A stretch of DNA of 13,064 bases from positions 1 through 13,064 of the forward strand of contig JASLXW010000058.1 of assembly GCA_030740135.1 (NCBI GenBank), in the 5' to 3' direction. The notes beneath the pieces were generated by a model. It worked only from the letters and a program-made list of their open reading frames with translations, searched no databases and was not told the DNA's origin. Position numbers and translations under genes: made by a program. Shown here one piece after another: positions 7,313 to 13,064 of this stretch. Origin of the DNA: Nitrospinota bacterium. Its GTDB lineage: Bacteria > UBA8248 > JACPRG01. The first letter of the stretch is position 1, and the number at the start of each line of letters is the position of its first letter.

Positions 7313-8191
7313 ATGGAGTCACCGGTGTCGCAGAAAAACGTGGATTTGCTCCAACTGGTGAAGGGCGGGGACATCATCCCCCGGTTCGTCTCGAACGGGT
7401 TCGACATCGGCGAGATCGAAGAGACGCTGGAAGGGATCCGCCGCACGGAGGATTGGGCCCCGGAGTGGGCGCGGCTCGGAGAGAGGCACGCCGGATTGGC
7501 GGAAGCGGCCCTTCAGGCGGGCCACGCCCTGACGGCCGGCGAAACGTTCATCCGCGCCTCCCTCTGCCACCACTACGCCCAGTTCCTGTCCTTCGAAGCG
7601 AACGAAGAGAAGCGCGGGAACCAGGGGAAAAAGATCGCCCTCTACACCCGGGCTCTCCCCCTGACGGCCCCCCCGATCGAGAAGGTCCGGATCCCCTTCG
7701 AAGGCGTATCGCTGCCGGGATACTTCCGCGTCCCGCAATCGGGGGCCGGGCCCCGGGCCTGCGTCCTCGGCCGGAGCTTCGGGGGACACCTCGTCCCCCG
7801 CTCCGCCGCCCACGACTCCTGGATTCGGGCCTGCGTCTCGATGGGGGGATATTTAGACACGTCCTTCTACCGCTGGGAGGAGCCCCTGCGCCGCATCCGG
7901 TTCCAGTTCCTCTGCGGCAAGGAGAACCTTGAGGAGACAAAGGCCCTCGCTGCCCGATTCACGCTCCCGAGAAGGGCCGAACGGATCAAGTGTCCGGTCC
8001 TGGCCGTCCACGGAGAGCGGGACCACGGCGTGCCCGGGGATCAGGCGGAAAAAATCGTCCGGGGCTGCGCTGGAGAGGCCACGCTGCTCTCTCTGCCCAC
8101 CGGCAACCACGTCTGCCACAACATGACCCGTTACGTCTTCGCCCACGTGAGCGACTGGATGGAGGACCGGCTGGGAAAGGGAGCGGGATGA
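7313..8191 (+). CDS. Alpha/beta hydrolase, 2,6-dihydroxypseudooxynicotine hydrolase-like, apparently missing a core segment
   Basis: A 292-residue alpha/beta hydrolase. The helical N-terminal cap (residues about 30-115: GIRRTEDWAPEW, LTAGETFIRASLCHHYAQF) is typical of the C-C-cleaving 2,6-dihydroxypseudooxynicotine hydrolase group and its esterase-like relatives. The catalytic triad is present: Ser155 in GRSFGG, Asp237 in GERDHGVP and His266 in GNHVCHN. Relatives run to roughly 360-400 residues and have about 80-90 residues between the strand after PGYxRxP and the nucleophile elbow, holding the oxyanion loop and two or more core strands. Here PGYFRVP (135-141) is followed almost at once by GPRACVLGRSFGG. 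The frame is intact, so this is an in-frame deletion, a rearrangement, an assembly collapse or a true short form. The start is ATG at 7313; GTG at 7325 with GGAG 6 nt upstream is an equally good choice. It is divergent from the RidA-like gene. Confidence 0.8.
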   Translation: MESPVSQKNVDLLQLVKGGDIIPRFVSNGFDIGEIEETLEGIRRTEDWAPEWARLGERHAGLAEAALQAGHALTAGETFIRASLCHHYAQFLSFEANEEKRGNQGKKIALYTRALPLTAPPIEKVRIPFEGVSLPGYFRVPQSGAGPRACVLGRSFGGHLVPRSAAHDSWIRACVSMGGYLDTSFYRWEEPLRRIRFQFLCGKENLEETKALAARFTLPRRAERIKCPVLAVHGERDHGVPGDQAEKIVRGCAGEATLLSLPTGNHVCHNMTRYVFAHVSDWMEDRLGKGAG

Positions 8192-8538
8192 TGAGCGCGG
8201 GCGGCCCCGCCGATCGGGGGAGAGCAGGCACTGCCAAACGTCCACCCAGAGCCATCATTCCCGCGCAGGCGGGAATCCAGCGCTCTGAGCTGCGGGTCCA
8301 TCCTCCTGCCCGCGCGATCATTGCGTTGAGAAGTATGCGTGAGGGAGAAGGGCCTTCGGCGCAGTCGGAGGTCGGGTTGATCGGGACCGATCTGAAGCAC
8401 TTCCCCCCCTCCGATGAAACCCTTCGGAGGCAGGCCGCGCGGGAATGACAGTCGGGGGGCGTTGCGAAATGACGGCGGGCTGTCAAGGTTCAGAGGATCG
8501 CTCCTCAGGGCAATCCCATCGTTGAAGGAAGAATCCCG
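8192..8538. other. Intergenic region mostly filled by a palindromic repeat
   Basis: The 347 bases between the alpha/beta hydrolase and the FAH-family gene hold no gene. Most of it (8255-8448) is the inverted-repeat-bounded element listed separately. The last bases supply GAAGGAAG (8524-8531), a good ribosome site 7 nt before the ATG at 8539. Confidence 0.6.
8255..8448. repeat. Palindromic intergenic repeat (REP/MITE-like)
   Basis: The left end holds the 20-bp palindromic pattern ATTCCC-N8-GGGAAT (8257-8276), the same pattern as the dRS3-type repeat known from Neisseria and similar elements in many genomes. TCATTCCCGCGC (8255-8266) recurs inverted as GCGCGGGAATGA (8437-8448), giving 12-bp terminal inverted repeats around 194 bp. 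A further hairpin, CCTCCGA (8408-8414) with TCGGAGG (8424-8430), lies near the right end. No transposase is encoded, so it would be a non-autonomous element. Confidence 0.55.
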
Positions 8539-9543
8539 ATGAAGTTCATCACCTTCGAAATCGAAACCCCCCTGGGACCGGTCCGGCGCGTTGGGGCCCT
8601 CTGGCGTCAGGAAGGAGATGCGGGCGAAGAGCGGGCGGTGGACCTCGCCCTCGCCTTCGCGGCCCGGCTTCGCGCCGGGGGGGGCGAGCCGCGCTACCGG
8701 GAATACGCCGACTTCCGCCTGCCCCGGGACATGTGCGCGCTCATCGCGGGGGGCGAGCCCTCCCTCGACGCCGCCCGGCGGGCGCTCGAATGCGTGGCGG
8801 AGGAAGGAGAGGGGACGGAGGGTCCATCGGGCGAACGGCTCGTCCACACGCTCGCCCAGGTCCGGCTTCACGCCCCGGTCCCGCGTCCGGCGAGCTTCCG
8901 GGACTTCCTCACGTTCGAGCGGCACAGGGCGGACGCCGCCCGGAGGCGCGGCGAAGAGATCGACCCCCTCTGGTACGAGATGCCCACCTGCTACAAGGGC
9001 AACCGCCTTACGATCATCGGCCCCGACGAGGACCTCCGCTGGCCGCGCTACACCGAAAAGCTCGACTTCGAGCTCGAGCTCGGCATGTTCATCGGAAGGC
9101 CCGGCAAAGACATCGCCGAGGCGGACGCGATGGACCACGTCTTCGGCTTCTCGGTCCTCAACGACTTCAGCGCCCGCGACATCCAGATGGAGGAGATGTC
9201 CCTGTGGCTCGGCCCCCACAAGGGGAAAGACTTCGGCTCGGCCCTCGGTCCCTGTCTGGTCACAAAGGACGCGTTCAACCCGGCGGACGCCCGGATGACG
9301 GCCCGGGTGAACGGCGAGGCCTGGAGCCGGGGCAACGCGGGGGAGATGCACTTCTCCTGGAACAAGCTGATCGCCTACGCCTCGATGGAGGAGGCGCTGC
9401 TCCCGGGCGAGCTCTTCCGCTCCGGCACGGTGGGGACGGGGTGCGGGGCCGACCTCGATAAGTGGCTCAAACCCGGCGACATCGTCGAGCTCGAAATCGA
9501 AGGCATCGGCGTCCTGCGAAATCGGGTGGTGAAGGGGGAGTAG
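8539..9543 (+). CDS. Fumarylacetoacetate hydrolase-family protein
   Basis: A 334-residue FAH-fold enzyme. The family hydrolyses C-C bonds of beta-diketo acids, or decarboxylates, hydrates or isomerises related catabolites, with a divalent metal. Against mouse FAH the key residues can be matched by eye: metal ligands Asp122 (FRDF), Glu178 and Glu180 (DFELE) and Asp209 (NDFSARD). Arg213, Gln216 and Lys230 match the substrate-side residues, and His129 (FERH) the catalytic His133. The SGTVGTGCG loop (295-303) is also family-typical. A catalytic His at this place suggests real C-C hydrolase ability, unlike shorter FahD1-type members that lack it. The region before residue 115 is an N-terminal domain. 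GAAGGAAG lies 7 nt before the start. It follows the alpha/beta hydrolase across a repeat and probably acts late in the same ring-fission pathway. Substrate unknown. Confidence 0.92.
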   Translation: MKFITFEIETPLGPVRRVGALWRQEGDAGEERAVDLALAFAARLRAGGGEPRYREYADFRLPRDMCALIAGGEPSLDAARRALECVAEEGEGTEGPSGERLVHTLAQVRLHAPVPRPASFRDFLTFERHRADAARRRGEEIDPLWYEMPTCYKGNRLTIIGPDEDLRWPRYTEKLDFELELGMFIGRPGKDIAEADAMDHVFGFSVLNDFSARDIQMEEMSLWLGPHKGKDFGSALGPCLVTKDAFNPADARMTARVNGEAWSRGNAGEMHFSWNKLIAYASMEEALLPGELFRSGTVGTGCGADLDKWLKPGDIVELEIEGIGVLRNRVVKGE

Positions 9544-9551
9544 CCTGGGTG

Positions 9552-9570
9552 GGCCGGGCAACGCCCGGCC
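9552..9570 (+). terminator. Strong GC hairpin after the FAH-family gene
   Basis: GGCCGGGC (9552-9559) pairs perfectly with GCCCGGCC (9563-9570) around an AAC loop, starting 9 nt after the stop codon. No T-tract follows, so it may be a factor-assisted terminator, a 3'-end stabiliser or a small repeat unit. Confidence 0.45.
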
Positions 9571-9624
9571 GTTAGTCAAATCGTTCAGCCGTTTGCCTTG
9601 GTGAGAAATACGGGGAGATTGATA

Positions 9625-10092
9625 ATGAACGAGGAAGACGCCGCTCGGTTTTCCGGGAGCGAGTCGGATCGCAAGCGGCTTCTGGAGCTTCACCGGGAAT
9701 ATCTCGATTCAAACCTCACGTTGGACACCGAAGCCCTGCGCGGGATCTGGAGCGGGAACCCCGATTGCGTCTTTTTCAACGGCAACGGCTACACCTACCA
9801 TGGCCTCGCGCATTGGACGAGGCTCTGGGACTTTTACCGTGACCAAGTCCAGACCGCCGAGCCCTGGCGGTCCACGGACGTGAGGCTGACGGGCGGAGGG
9901 GACATGGCCCTCCTTACGTGCGAGCGGACGTGCAAAGTGGACTGGACGGGCGAGGGGGCGGCCGCCGATTTCACGGGCAAAGTGTGGAAGACCCGCTCCA
10001 CGGAGGTGTACGTCCGGGAGAACGGGGACTGGCGGTGCGTACATCTACATATCTCGACAGCCGCGGAAGGCCCTCGGCCCGGAGGGATCTGA
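9625..10092 (+). CDS. SnoaL-like/DUF4440 (NTF2-fold) protein
   Basis: A 155-residue small protein of the NTF2-like cone fold. The ATG at 9625 is chosen because GGGGAG (9612-9617) is 7 nt upstream; an upstream TTG at 9598 lacks such a site. The order fits the fold: N-terminal helices (SESDRKRLLELHREYLDSN), IWSGNPDCVFFNGNG near 42-56, GLAHWTRLWDFYRDQV near 60-75, then antiparallel strands ending YVRENGDWRCVHLHIS (about 129-144). Members act as isomerases, cyclases or hydratases, or simply bind small ligands, and catalytic residues vary too much to name one here. It follows the FAH-family gene by 81 nt with a hairpin between, so co-transcription is possible but not certain. An accessory or isomerase role in the same catabolic set is a guess. 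Confidence 0.8.
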   Translation: MNEEDAARFSGSESDRKRLLELHREYLDSNLTLDTEALRGIWSGNPDCVFFNGNGYTYHGLAHWTRLWDFYRDQVQTAEPWRSTDVRLTGGGDMALLTCERTCKVDWTGEGAAADFTGKVWKTRSTEVYVRENGDWRCVHLHISTAAEGPRPGGI

Positions 10093-10611
10093 ACGGACGG
10101 AAAGGGTCCATGTAGCCGTTGATTAATGGATGAGAGTACGCGACGGGCGGGGACGGGGACGCGCCCCTACACCTCAGAGCGGCGTGCGTCGGACAGGGCG
10201 TCTGTCGGTGTTCGCACCGAGTGGTTTGCGTTCCTCAAAAATCGGCTGCGCCTTGGTAGACGGAGAATCCGCCATGGGAACTCGCCCATCGAACGACACG
10301 TAGGGGCAGGTTCAAGCCTGCCCTCTGCGGAGGCAGGGGTCCCCGCCCGCCCACCCTCACGCGACGGAGAACGACGCTCGCGTGAGGGTGGGCGTAGCGT
10401 CAACCGAATCTTTGACAAATGTGAGAGCAAACAATTCAGTATGAATTTTTGACGCATTGGGGTTAATTCCTGATCTACATCATCCTCCGGCGAAGAGCGC
10501 GGAAAACCGGAACTTCACTGAAGGGCGTTATTCGAATGATAAGGTCGCCGCGAGCACGGGCGCACCTTTATCAACGACCCAACGATTCAAAGTGATTCAT
10601 CACCGCCTTCA
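10093..10611. other. Non-coding, repeat-rich region between convergent genes
   Basis: About 519 bases between the plus-strand SnoaL-like gene and the minus-strand rhodanese gene. I see no believable gene on either strand. The centre holds nested inverted repeats (10163-10394, listed separately). The part from 10395 to 10611 is less GC-rich than the genes around it and shows no recognisable feature. Confidence 0.6.
10163..10394. repeat. Nested palindromic repeats
   Basis: Three inverted pairs occur here. GCCCCTAC (10163-10170) is the inverse of GTAGGGGC (10300-10307). GGGCAGG (10304-10310) pairs with CCTGCCC (10317-10323) over a 6-nt loop. A perfect 16-bp arm at 10348-10363 pairs with 10379-10394 over a 15-nt loop. 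The last is a very stable stem and could terminate transcription entering from both sides. The pattern looks like dispersed intergenic palindromes, not coding DNA. Confidence 0.55.
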
Positions 10612-11250
10612 TCACTCCACGACGGGATGCCCGGCCTTGAACCACGCGGCAAAGCCTTCGGCGACGCTGGACGCCCGGGCGTACCCGCGGCCGGCAAAGA
10701 GGGAGGCGGCCGTCATGCAGCGAAGGCCCTGCTCGCAGATGAAGACCAGCTCCCGGTCCTTGGAGAATTCCCCGATCCGGCCCAACAGGTCTCCCAGGGA
10801 GACGAGGTGCGCGCCTTCGATGACGCCGAGGCCCCACTCGAACGGCTCCCGGACGTCGACCAGTTCGAAGGCGGCCCGGTCCTCGCTCCATCTTTCGTGA
10901 AGCGCCTCGACGGAGATCCGGCCGAGGGGCTCGACCGGCTTCCCGGCGGCCGCCCAGGCGTCCATCCCGCCCGCAAGGCGGCCGAGGACGTCATACCCTC
11001 CGGCAGAGTCGAACCAACCGCCCACCTGCCGGACCCGGTCCTCCTCCCCGATGAGGACAACGCGGGAGGGAGCGGGCGCGACGGCGGGAACGTGTTTCGG
11101 GATACTCCGCGCGCTGAAGGCGATGAAGATCGCCCCGGGAATTCTGGCCTCGCAATATGGGCCGAGGTCCCTGAAATCCAGGAGGACGGCCCCCCGCGTG
11201 GCGGCCTCTGAAACCTCATCGGGGTCCAGAGGCCGGAGTCCTTCGCTCAT
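10612..11250 (-). CDS. Tandem rhodanese-domain protein, only the second domain active
   Basis: A 212-residue protein with two rhodanese homology domains. The start at 11250 is picked for the GGGAGAGG ribosome site 6 nt upstream; an ATG at 11280 lacks one. The first domain (about 10-105) has the RGAVLLDFRD strand and the AGGMDAWAAAGKPV end but reads VVLIGEEDR where the catalytic Cys loop should be, so it is inactive. The second (about 110-212) has VDVREPFEWGLGVIEGA and an active loop with Cys172 in ICEQGLR, ending EGFAAWFKAGHPV. Rhodaneses move sulfane sulfur between thiols, and such tandem forms often accompany persulfide metabolism. It has no signal peptide. It is the last gene of the minus-strand group that includes the two small paralogues, but an inverted repeat separates it from them, so co-transcription is uncertain. 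Confidence 0.88.
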   Translation of the reverse strand: MSEGLRPLDPDEVSEAATRGAVLLDFRDLGPYCEARIPGAIFIAFSARSIPKHVPAVAPAPSRVVLIGEEDRVRQVGGWFDSAGGYDVLGRLAGGMDAWAAAGKPVEPLGRISVEALHERWSEDRAAFELVDVREPFEWGLGVIEGAHLVSLGDLLGRIGEFSKDRELVFICEQGLRCMTAASLFAGRGYARASSVAEGFAAWFKAGHPVVE

Positions 11251-11286
11251 GTCGGACCTCTCCCACCCAAGGGATAACATCTTTTT

Positions 11287-11442
11287 TATCCACAGATTAC
11301 ACAGATTTTAATGACTGACCCAAGAAACAATCTGTGGATCGGTCAGAACGAATTGCCACCGACGGATTGACACAAGAAGCCGCCCTGATCGACGTAACGG
11401 CAATTTTCTTTCCCTCTATGCAATCTGTGTAATCTGTGGATA
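11287..11442. repeat. 21-bp inverted repeat bounding a small element
   Basis: A perfect 21-nt arm at 11287-11307 (core ATCCACAGATTACACAG) recurs inverted at 11422-11442, with T-rich and A-rich flanks on the outer sides. An extra partial copy, AATCTGTGGAT, lies at 11329-11339. The enclosed 114 bases contain no gene. The element fills the gap between the rhodanese start and the upstream small-gene stop. It may be a miniature mobile repeat or a long-range hairpin in the mRNA; the outer T/A tracts could let it terminate in both directions. Confidence 0.6.
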
Positions 11443-11454
11443 GATAAAAAGCCC

Positions 11455-11730
11455 CTATGCCACTTGGGCGATCGACACGGGCGGGAACGCCCCCAGGGCG
11501 TAGATGGTGTAGGTCTCGATGGGGGCCAGGGGGTTTCCGTTCAGGAGTTTCATGAGCTCTTCATGTGATGCCACCTCGAAGATGGAGGCGTAACCCTTCA
11601 GCCCGACGATAGGGTGAATCTTCGCTTTTCCCCTTGCTTCCAGCAAGGAAAAGTACTCCACTCACCCCTGGATGTCGGCGCCCTTGGGCATCAGTGCGGG
11701 CGGCTCGTTGATAACGAGAAACTTCGGCAT
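11455..11730 (-). CDS. Candidate selenoprotein: muconolactone-isomerase-like small protein with in-frame TGA at codon 23
   Basis: Read through one TGA, this is a 91-residue protein. ATG at 11730 has AAGGAG 9 nt upstream, giving MPKFLVINEPPALMPKGADIQG, then TGA (11664-11662), then VEYFSLLEARGKAKIHP and on to TAG at 11455. The 101-residue neighbour aligns without gaps up to codon 23, where it has Cys: IQG-C-IE against IQG-TGA-VE. Similarity continues beyond (KIHPIVG, SHEELMKLLNGNP, TYTIYALG against EIHTLVE, SHDDLMAELFKNP, TYQVHALG). The strand-helix-strand order suits a ferredoxin-like dimeric alpha/beta barrel of the muconolactone-isomerase type. A SECIS-like hairpin lies just after the TGA. 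Its place behind an acyl-CoA ligase suggests small-molecule catabolism, but no reaction can be named. The alternative is a nonsense-mutated copy; a GTG right after the TGA could restart a 68-residue product lacking the first strand. The Sec reading is inferred; no Sec-machinery genes are in the window. Confidence 0.7.
11625..11653 (-). promoter_or_regulatory. Candidate bacterial SECIS element
   Basis: On the minus strand, starting 8 nt after the TGA, CUUUUCCUUGC (11653-11643) pairs with the complementary arm at 11637-11625 over 11 base pairs, with a 2-nt GG bulge on the 3' side. The apical loop is UGGAA (11642-11638), or a GGA triloop if the outer U and A pair. The first loop G is about 20 nt from the TGA. 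The bacterial SECIS consensus asks for a stem immediately downstream, a small apical loop with G in its first two positions, and a loop 16-37 nt from the UGA; this fits all three. The matching region of the Cys paralogue shows no such hairpin. Confidence 0.65.
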
Positions 11731-11739
11731 GGCGGCGTT

Positions 11740-11745
11740 CTCCTT
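11740..11745 (-). promoter_or_regulatory. Ribosome binding site for the TGA-containing gene
   Basis: AAGGAG on the minus strand, 9 nt before the ATG at 11730. Its presence upstream of the 22 codons that precede the TGA argues that translation starts there, not at the GTG after the TGA. Confidence 0.7.
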
Positions 11746-11761
11746 TGGGGGCTCGAAAAGA

Positions 11762-12067
11762 TCAGGGCAGGTTGAACTCGAAACCGATGGCCTCCATGGC
11801 CTTCCACTCCCCTTCCAGCGTTCCAAGCGCGTGCACCTGGTACGTACCCCACCGGCCCAGTGGGTTTTTGAAAAGCTCGGCCATCAAATCGTCGTGGCTC
11901 TCTACGTCGATCAGGATGGCGAACCCGTATCCGTCATCCTCGACGAGGGTGTGGATCTCCGCGTTTCTCTTCTCTTTCAACCCTTCGAGGTGCTCGATAC
12001 ACCCCTGGATGTTGACGCCCTCGGGTAGGGGCTTGGCCGGCCGGGCCAGGACCAGGAATTTGTTCAT
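11762..12067 (-). CDS. Muconolactone-isomerase-like small protein (Cys paralogue)
   Basis: A 101-residue protein with a first strand MNKFLVLARP, a loop PLPEGVNIQG, Cys23, a helix (IEHLEGLKEKRN), a beta hairpin (AEIHTLVEDDGYGFAILIDV), a second helix (SHDDLMAELFKNP) and a last strand (TYQVHALG). This is the order expected of a dimeric ferredoxin-like alpha/beta barrel such as muconolactone isomerase. It overlaps no other gene; 31 nt separate it from the TGA-containing paralogue downstream, and 77 nt from the acyl-CoA ligase upstream. CGGAG lies shortly before the start. Cys23 is encoded by TGT and aligns with TGA in the paralogue, which marks this residue as functionally interesting. No reaction is known to me for this branch. 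Confidence 0.82.
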   Translation of the reverse strand: MNKFLVLARPAKPLPEGVNIQGCIEHLEGLKEKRNAEIHTLVEDDGYGFAILIDVESHDDLMAELFKNPLGRWGTYQVHALGTLEGEWKAMEAIGFEFNLP

Positions 12068-12144
12068 GTCCGATGCTCCGTATCAAGCCGCCAAAAGCGG
12101 TCTGTTCAAGTTCCGCGGCAGGATGAGGGATATCTTCCCGGGGC

Positions 12145-13064
12145 TCAGAAGGTGTAAACGTGCTCCCCCGTTTCCCCCGCCTCCGACCGTCGCCTCAGCT
12201 CGTTCCGCTTGATCTTACCAGAGGTCGTTTTGGGGAGCACCTCCAAAAACTCGACAACCTTTGGGGCCTTGTAAGGGGCGATGCGCTCGCGGAGCAGATC
12301 CCGCAGCTCACGGGCCATCGCCTCGTCCGGCTCCCTCCCGGGCTTCAGGACGACACAGGCCTTGACCCGCTGGCCCATCTCGGCATCCGCGACCCCGATG
12401 ACGCCGGCCTCCAGAACACCGGGGTGCTCCATGCAGGTCTCCTCGACCTCTTTGGGGGAGATCAGGTAGCCGCGGCTCTTGATCAGGTCGTCGGTCCGGC
12501 TCACGTACCAGAAATAGCCCGCTTCGTCGAACGAGCCCAGGTCCCCCGTGTAGTACCAGCCGCCGACGTGGTTCTCGGCCCACTTCTCCGGCATCTTCCG
12601 GTACTCGATGAAAAGCCCCGGACCGTCCTCCCGAATGGCGACCCGCCCCACTTCGTCCGCCGGAACCGGGCGGCCGTCGTCGCCGTGAATCTCGACGACC
12701 CAGCCGGGAAAGACCCTCCCCGCCGAGCCCGGCCTGATGGGCTCGCCCGCGAGGCTGCCGCAAAACTTCTGCGACTCCGTGACGCCGATCCCGTCCAGGA
12801 TGTCGCAGCCGAACCGCTCTTTCCATTCCCGGTAGGTCTCCGGCGGCAGGGTCTCGCCCGAGCTGTCGCAAAGCCGGAGAGCACTCAGGTCATGCTCCTT
12901 CTCGGCCCCTTCGACGGCCAGCATCATCCGGTAGGCCGTGGGAACGGCGGCGAGGACGGTGATCCGGTTCTCCGCGACGACCCGGAAGGCCTCGGCGGGC
13001 CTGAAGCGCTCGGAGTGGATGAACACAGGCGTTCCGCAAAAGAGAGGATACAGGAGACCGTGCC
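12145..13064 (-). CDS. Acyl/aryl-CoA ligase (AMP-forming), C-terminal part, cut by the right edge
   Basis: The frame stays open to the window edge (HGLLYPLFCGTPV precedes the GTG at 13026), so only about the last 305 residues are seen; ANL-family ligases usually have 500-550. They activate a carboxylic acid as acyl-AMP and then form the CoA thioester. Motifs seen in order: the DGIGVTES adenine-site motif (usually YGxTE), WYYTGDLGSFDEAGYFWYVSR with the ribose-binding Asp, the SRTDDLIKSRGYLISPKEVE hinge, and KTTSGKIKR near the end with the catalytic Lys (codon at 12214-12216). The DGIG-TES wording, together with the SRTDD hinge, leans toward the benzoate-CoA-ligase-like branch. It leads the minus-strand group with the two small paralogues, suggesting that these act on the acid or CoA ester. 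The substrate pocket lies largely outside the window, so specificity cannot be given. Confidence 0.9.
   Translation of the reverse strand, partial: HGLLYPLFCGTPVFIHSERFRPAEAFRVVAENRITVLAAVPTAYRMMLAVEGAEKEHDLSALRLCDSSGETLPPETYREWKERFGCDILDGIGVTESQKFCGSLAGEPIRPGSAGRVFPGWVVEIHGDDGRPVPADEVGRVAIREDGPGLFIEYRKMPEKWAENHVGGWYYTGDLGSFDEAGYFWYVSRTDDLIKSRGYLISPKEVEETCMEHPGVLEAGVIGVADAEMGQRVKACVVLKPGREPDEAMARELRDLLRERIAPYKAPKVVEFLEVLPKTTSGKIKRNELRRRSEAGETGEHVYTF

Noticed and set aside
8131..9693. Minus-strand open frame of 520 codons opposite the FAH-family gene
   Set aside because: It runs through the intergenic repeat and antisense to a complete FAH-fold enzyme; no domain and no ribosome site.
10304..10323. 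tRNA T-arm-like sequence (GGTTCAAGCC)
   Set aside because: It is part of a GGGCAGG/CCTGCCC palindrome with a 6-nt loop; no D-arm, anticodon arm or acceptor stem surrounds it.
10126..10457. Open frames on both strands in the repeat-rich gap
   Set aside because: They span palindromic repeats, are Arg-rich, and lack ribosome sites or similarity to anything I know.
11455..11661. A stand-alone 68-codon gene starting at the GTG directly after the TGA
   Set aside because: It would lack the first strand conserved in the paralogue, while a good ribosome site and 22 homologous codons precede the TGA. Read-through as selenocysteine explains the data better, although a decayed copy is not excluded.

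Overview
The window is GC-rich bacterial DNA with strong G/C bias at third codon positions. Genes are tightly packed, with small palindromic repeats in the gaps. The gene content fits an uncultivated soil or sediment bacterium: an orphan NMT1/THI5-type binding protein, a UbiD-type decarboxylase, a molybdenum hydroxylase, an FAH-fold enzyme and an aryl/acyl-CoA ligase. Desulfobacterota, Rokubacteria/Methylomirabilota or Tectomicrobia-like lineages are plausible. This is inference from gene content only; no marker gene is present.

Layout. (1) 1-278, minus: 5' end of an exported-protein gene cut by the left edge. (2) 279-893: non-coding leader with one strong hairpin. (3) 894-2650, plus: substrate-binding protein followed by an isochorismatase-superfamily amidohydrolase. 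(4) 7101 down to 2758, minus: a probable operon of RidA-family protein, molybdopterin-binding hydroxylase subunit and UbiD-family decarboxylase. (5) 7313-10092, plus: alpha/beta hydrolase, fumarylacetoacetate-hydrolase-family enzyme and SnoaL/DUF4440-like protein, with palindromic repeats between the genes. (6) 10093-10611: repeat-rich non-coding DNA. (7) 13064 down to 10612, minus: acyl-CoA ligase (cut by the right edge), two tandem related small proteins, a 21-bp inverted repeat, and a two-domain rhodanese.

How the genes may work together. Regions 3-5 look like a catabolic neighbourhood for an aromatic or N-heteroaromatic compound. Uptake, Mo-dependent hydroxylation, prFMN-type (de)carboxylation, C-C hydrolysis by the alpha/beta hydrolase and FAH enzymes, and amide hydrolysis by the isochorismatase-like enzyme are all represented. 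The substrate cannot be read from the sequence.

The most notable observation is in region 7. The second small gene (11455-11730) has an in-frame TGA at codon 23. Its neighbour and paralogue (11762-12067) has Cys (TGT) at exactly the same codon. Translation stays open and similar to the paralogue for 68 codons beyond the TGA. Immediately after the TGA lies an 11-bp hairpin whose apical loop contains GG and sits about 20 nt from the TGA, as expected of a bacterial SECIS element. The best reading is a selenocysteine-containing member of a dimeric alpha/beta-barrel (muconolactone-isomerase-like) family, next to its cysteine paralogue.
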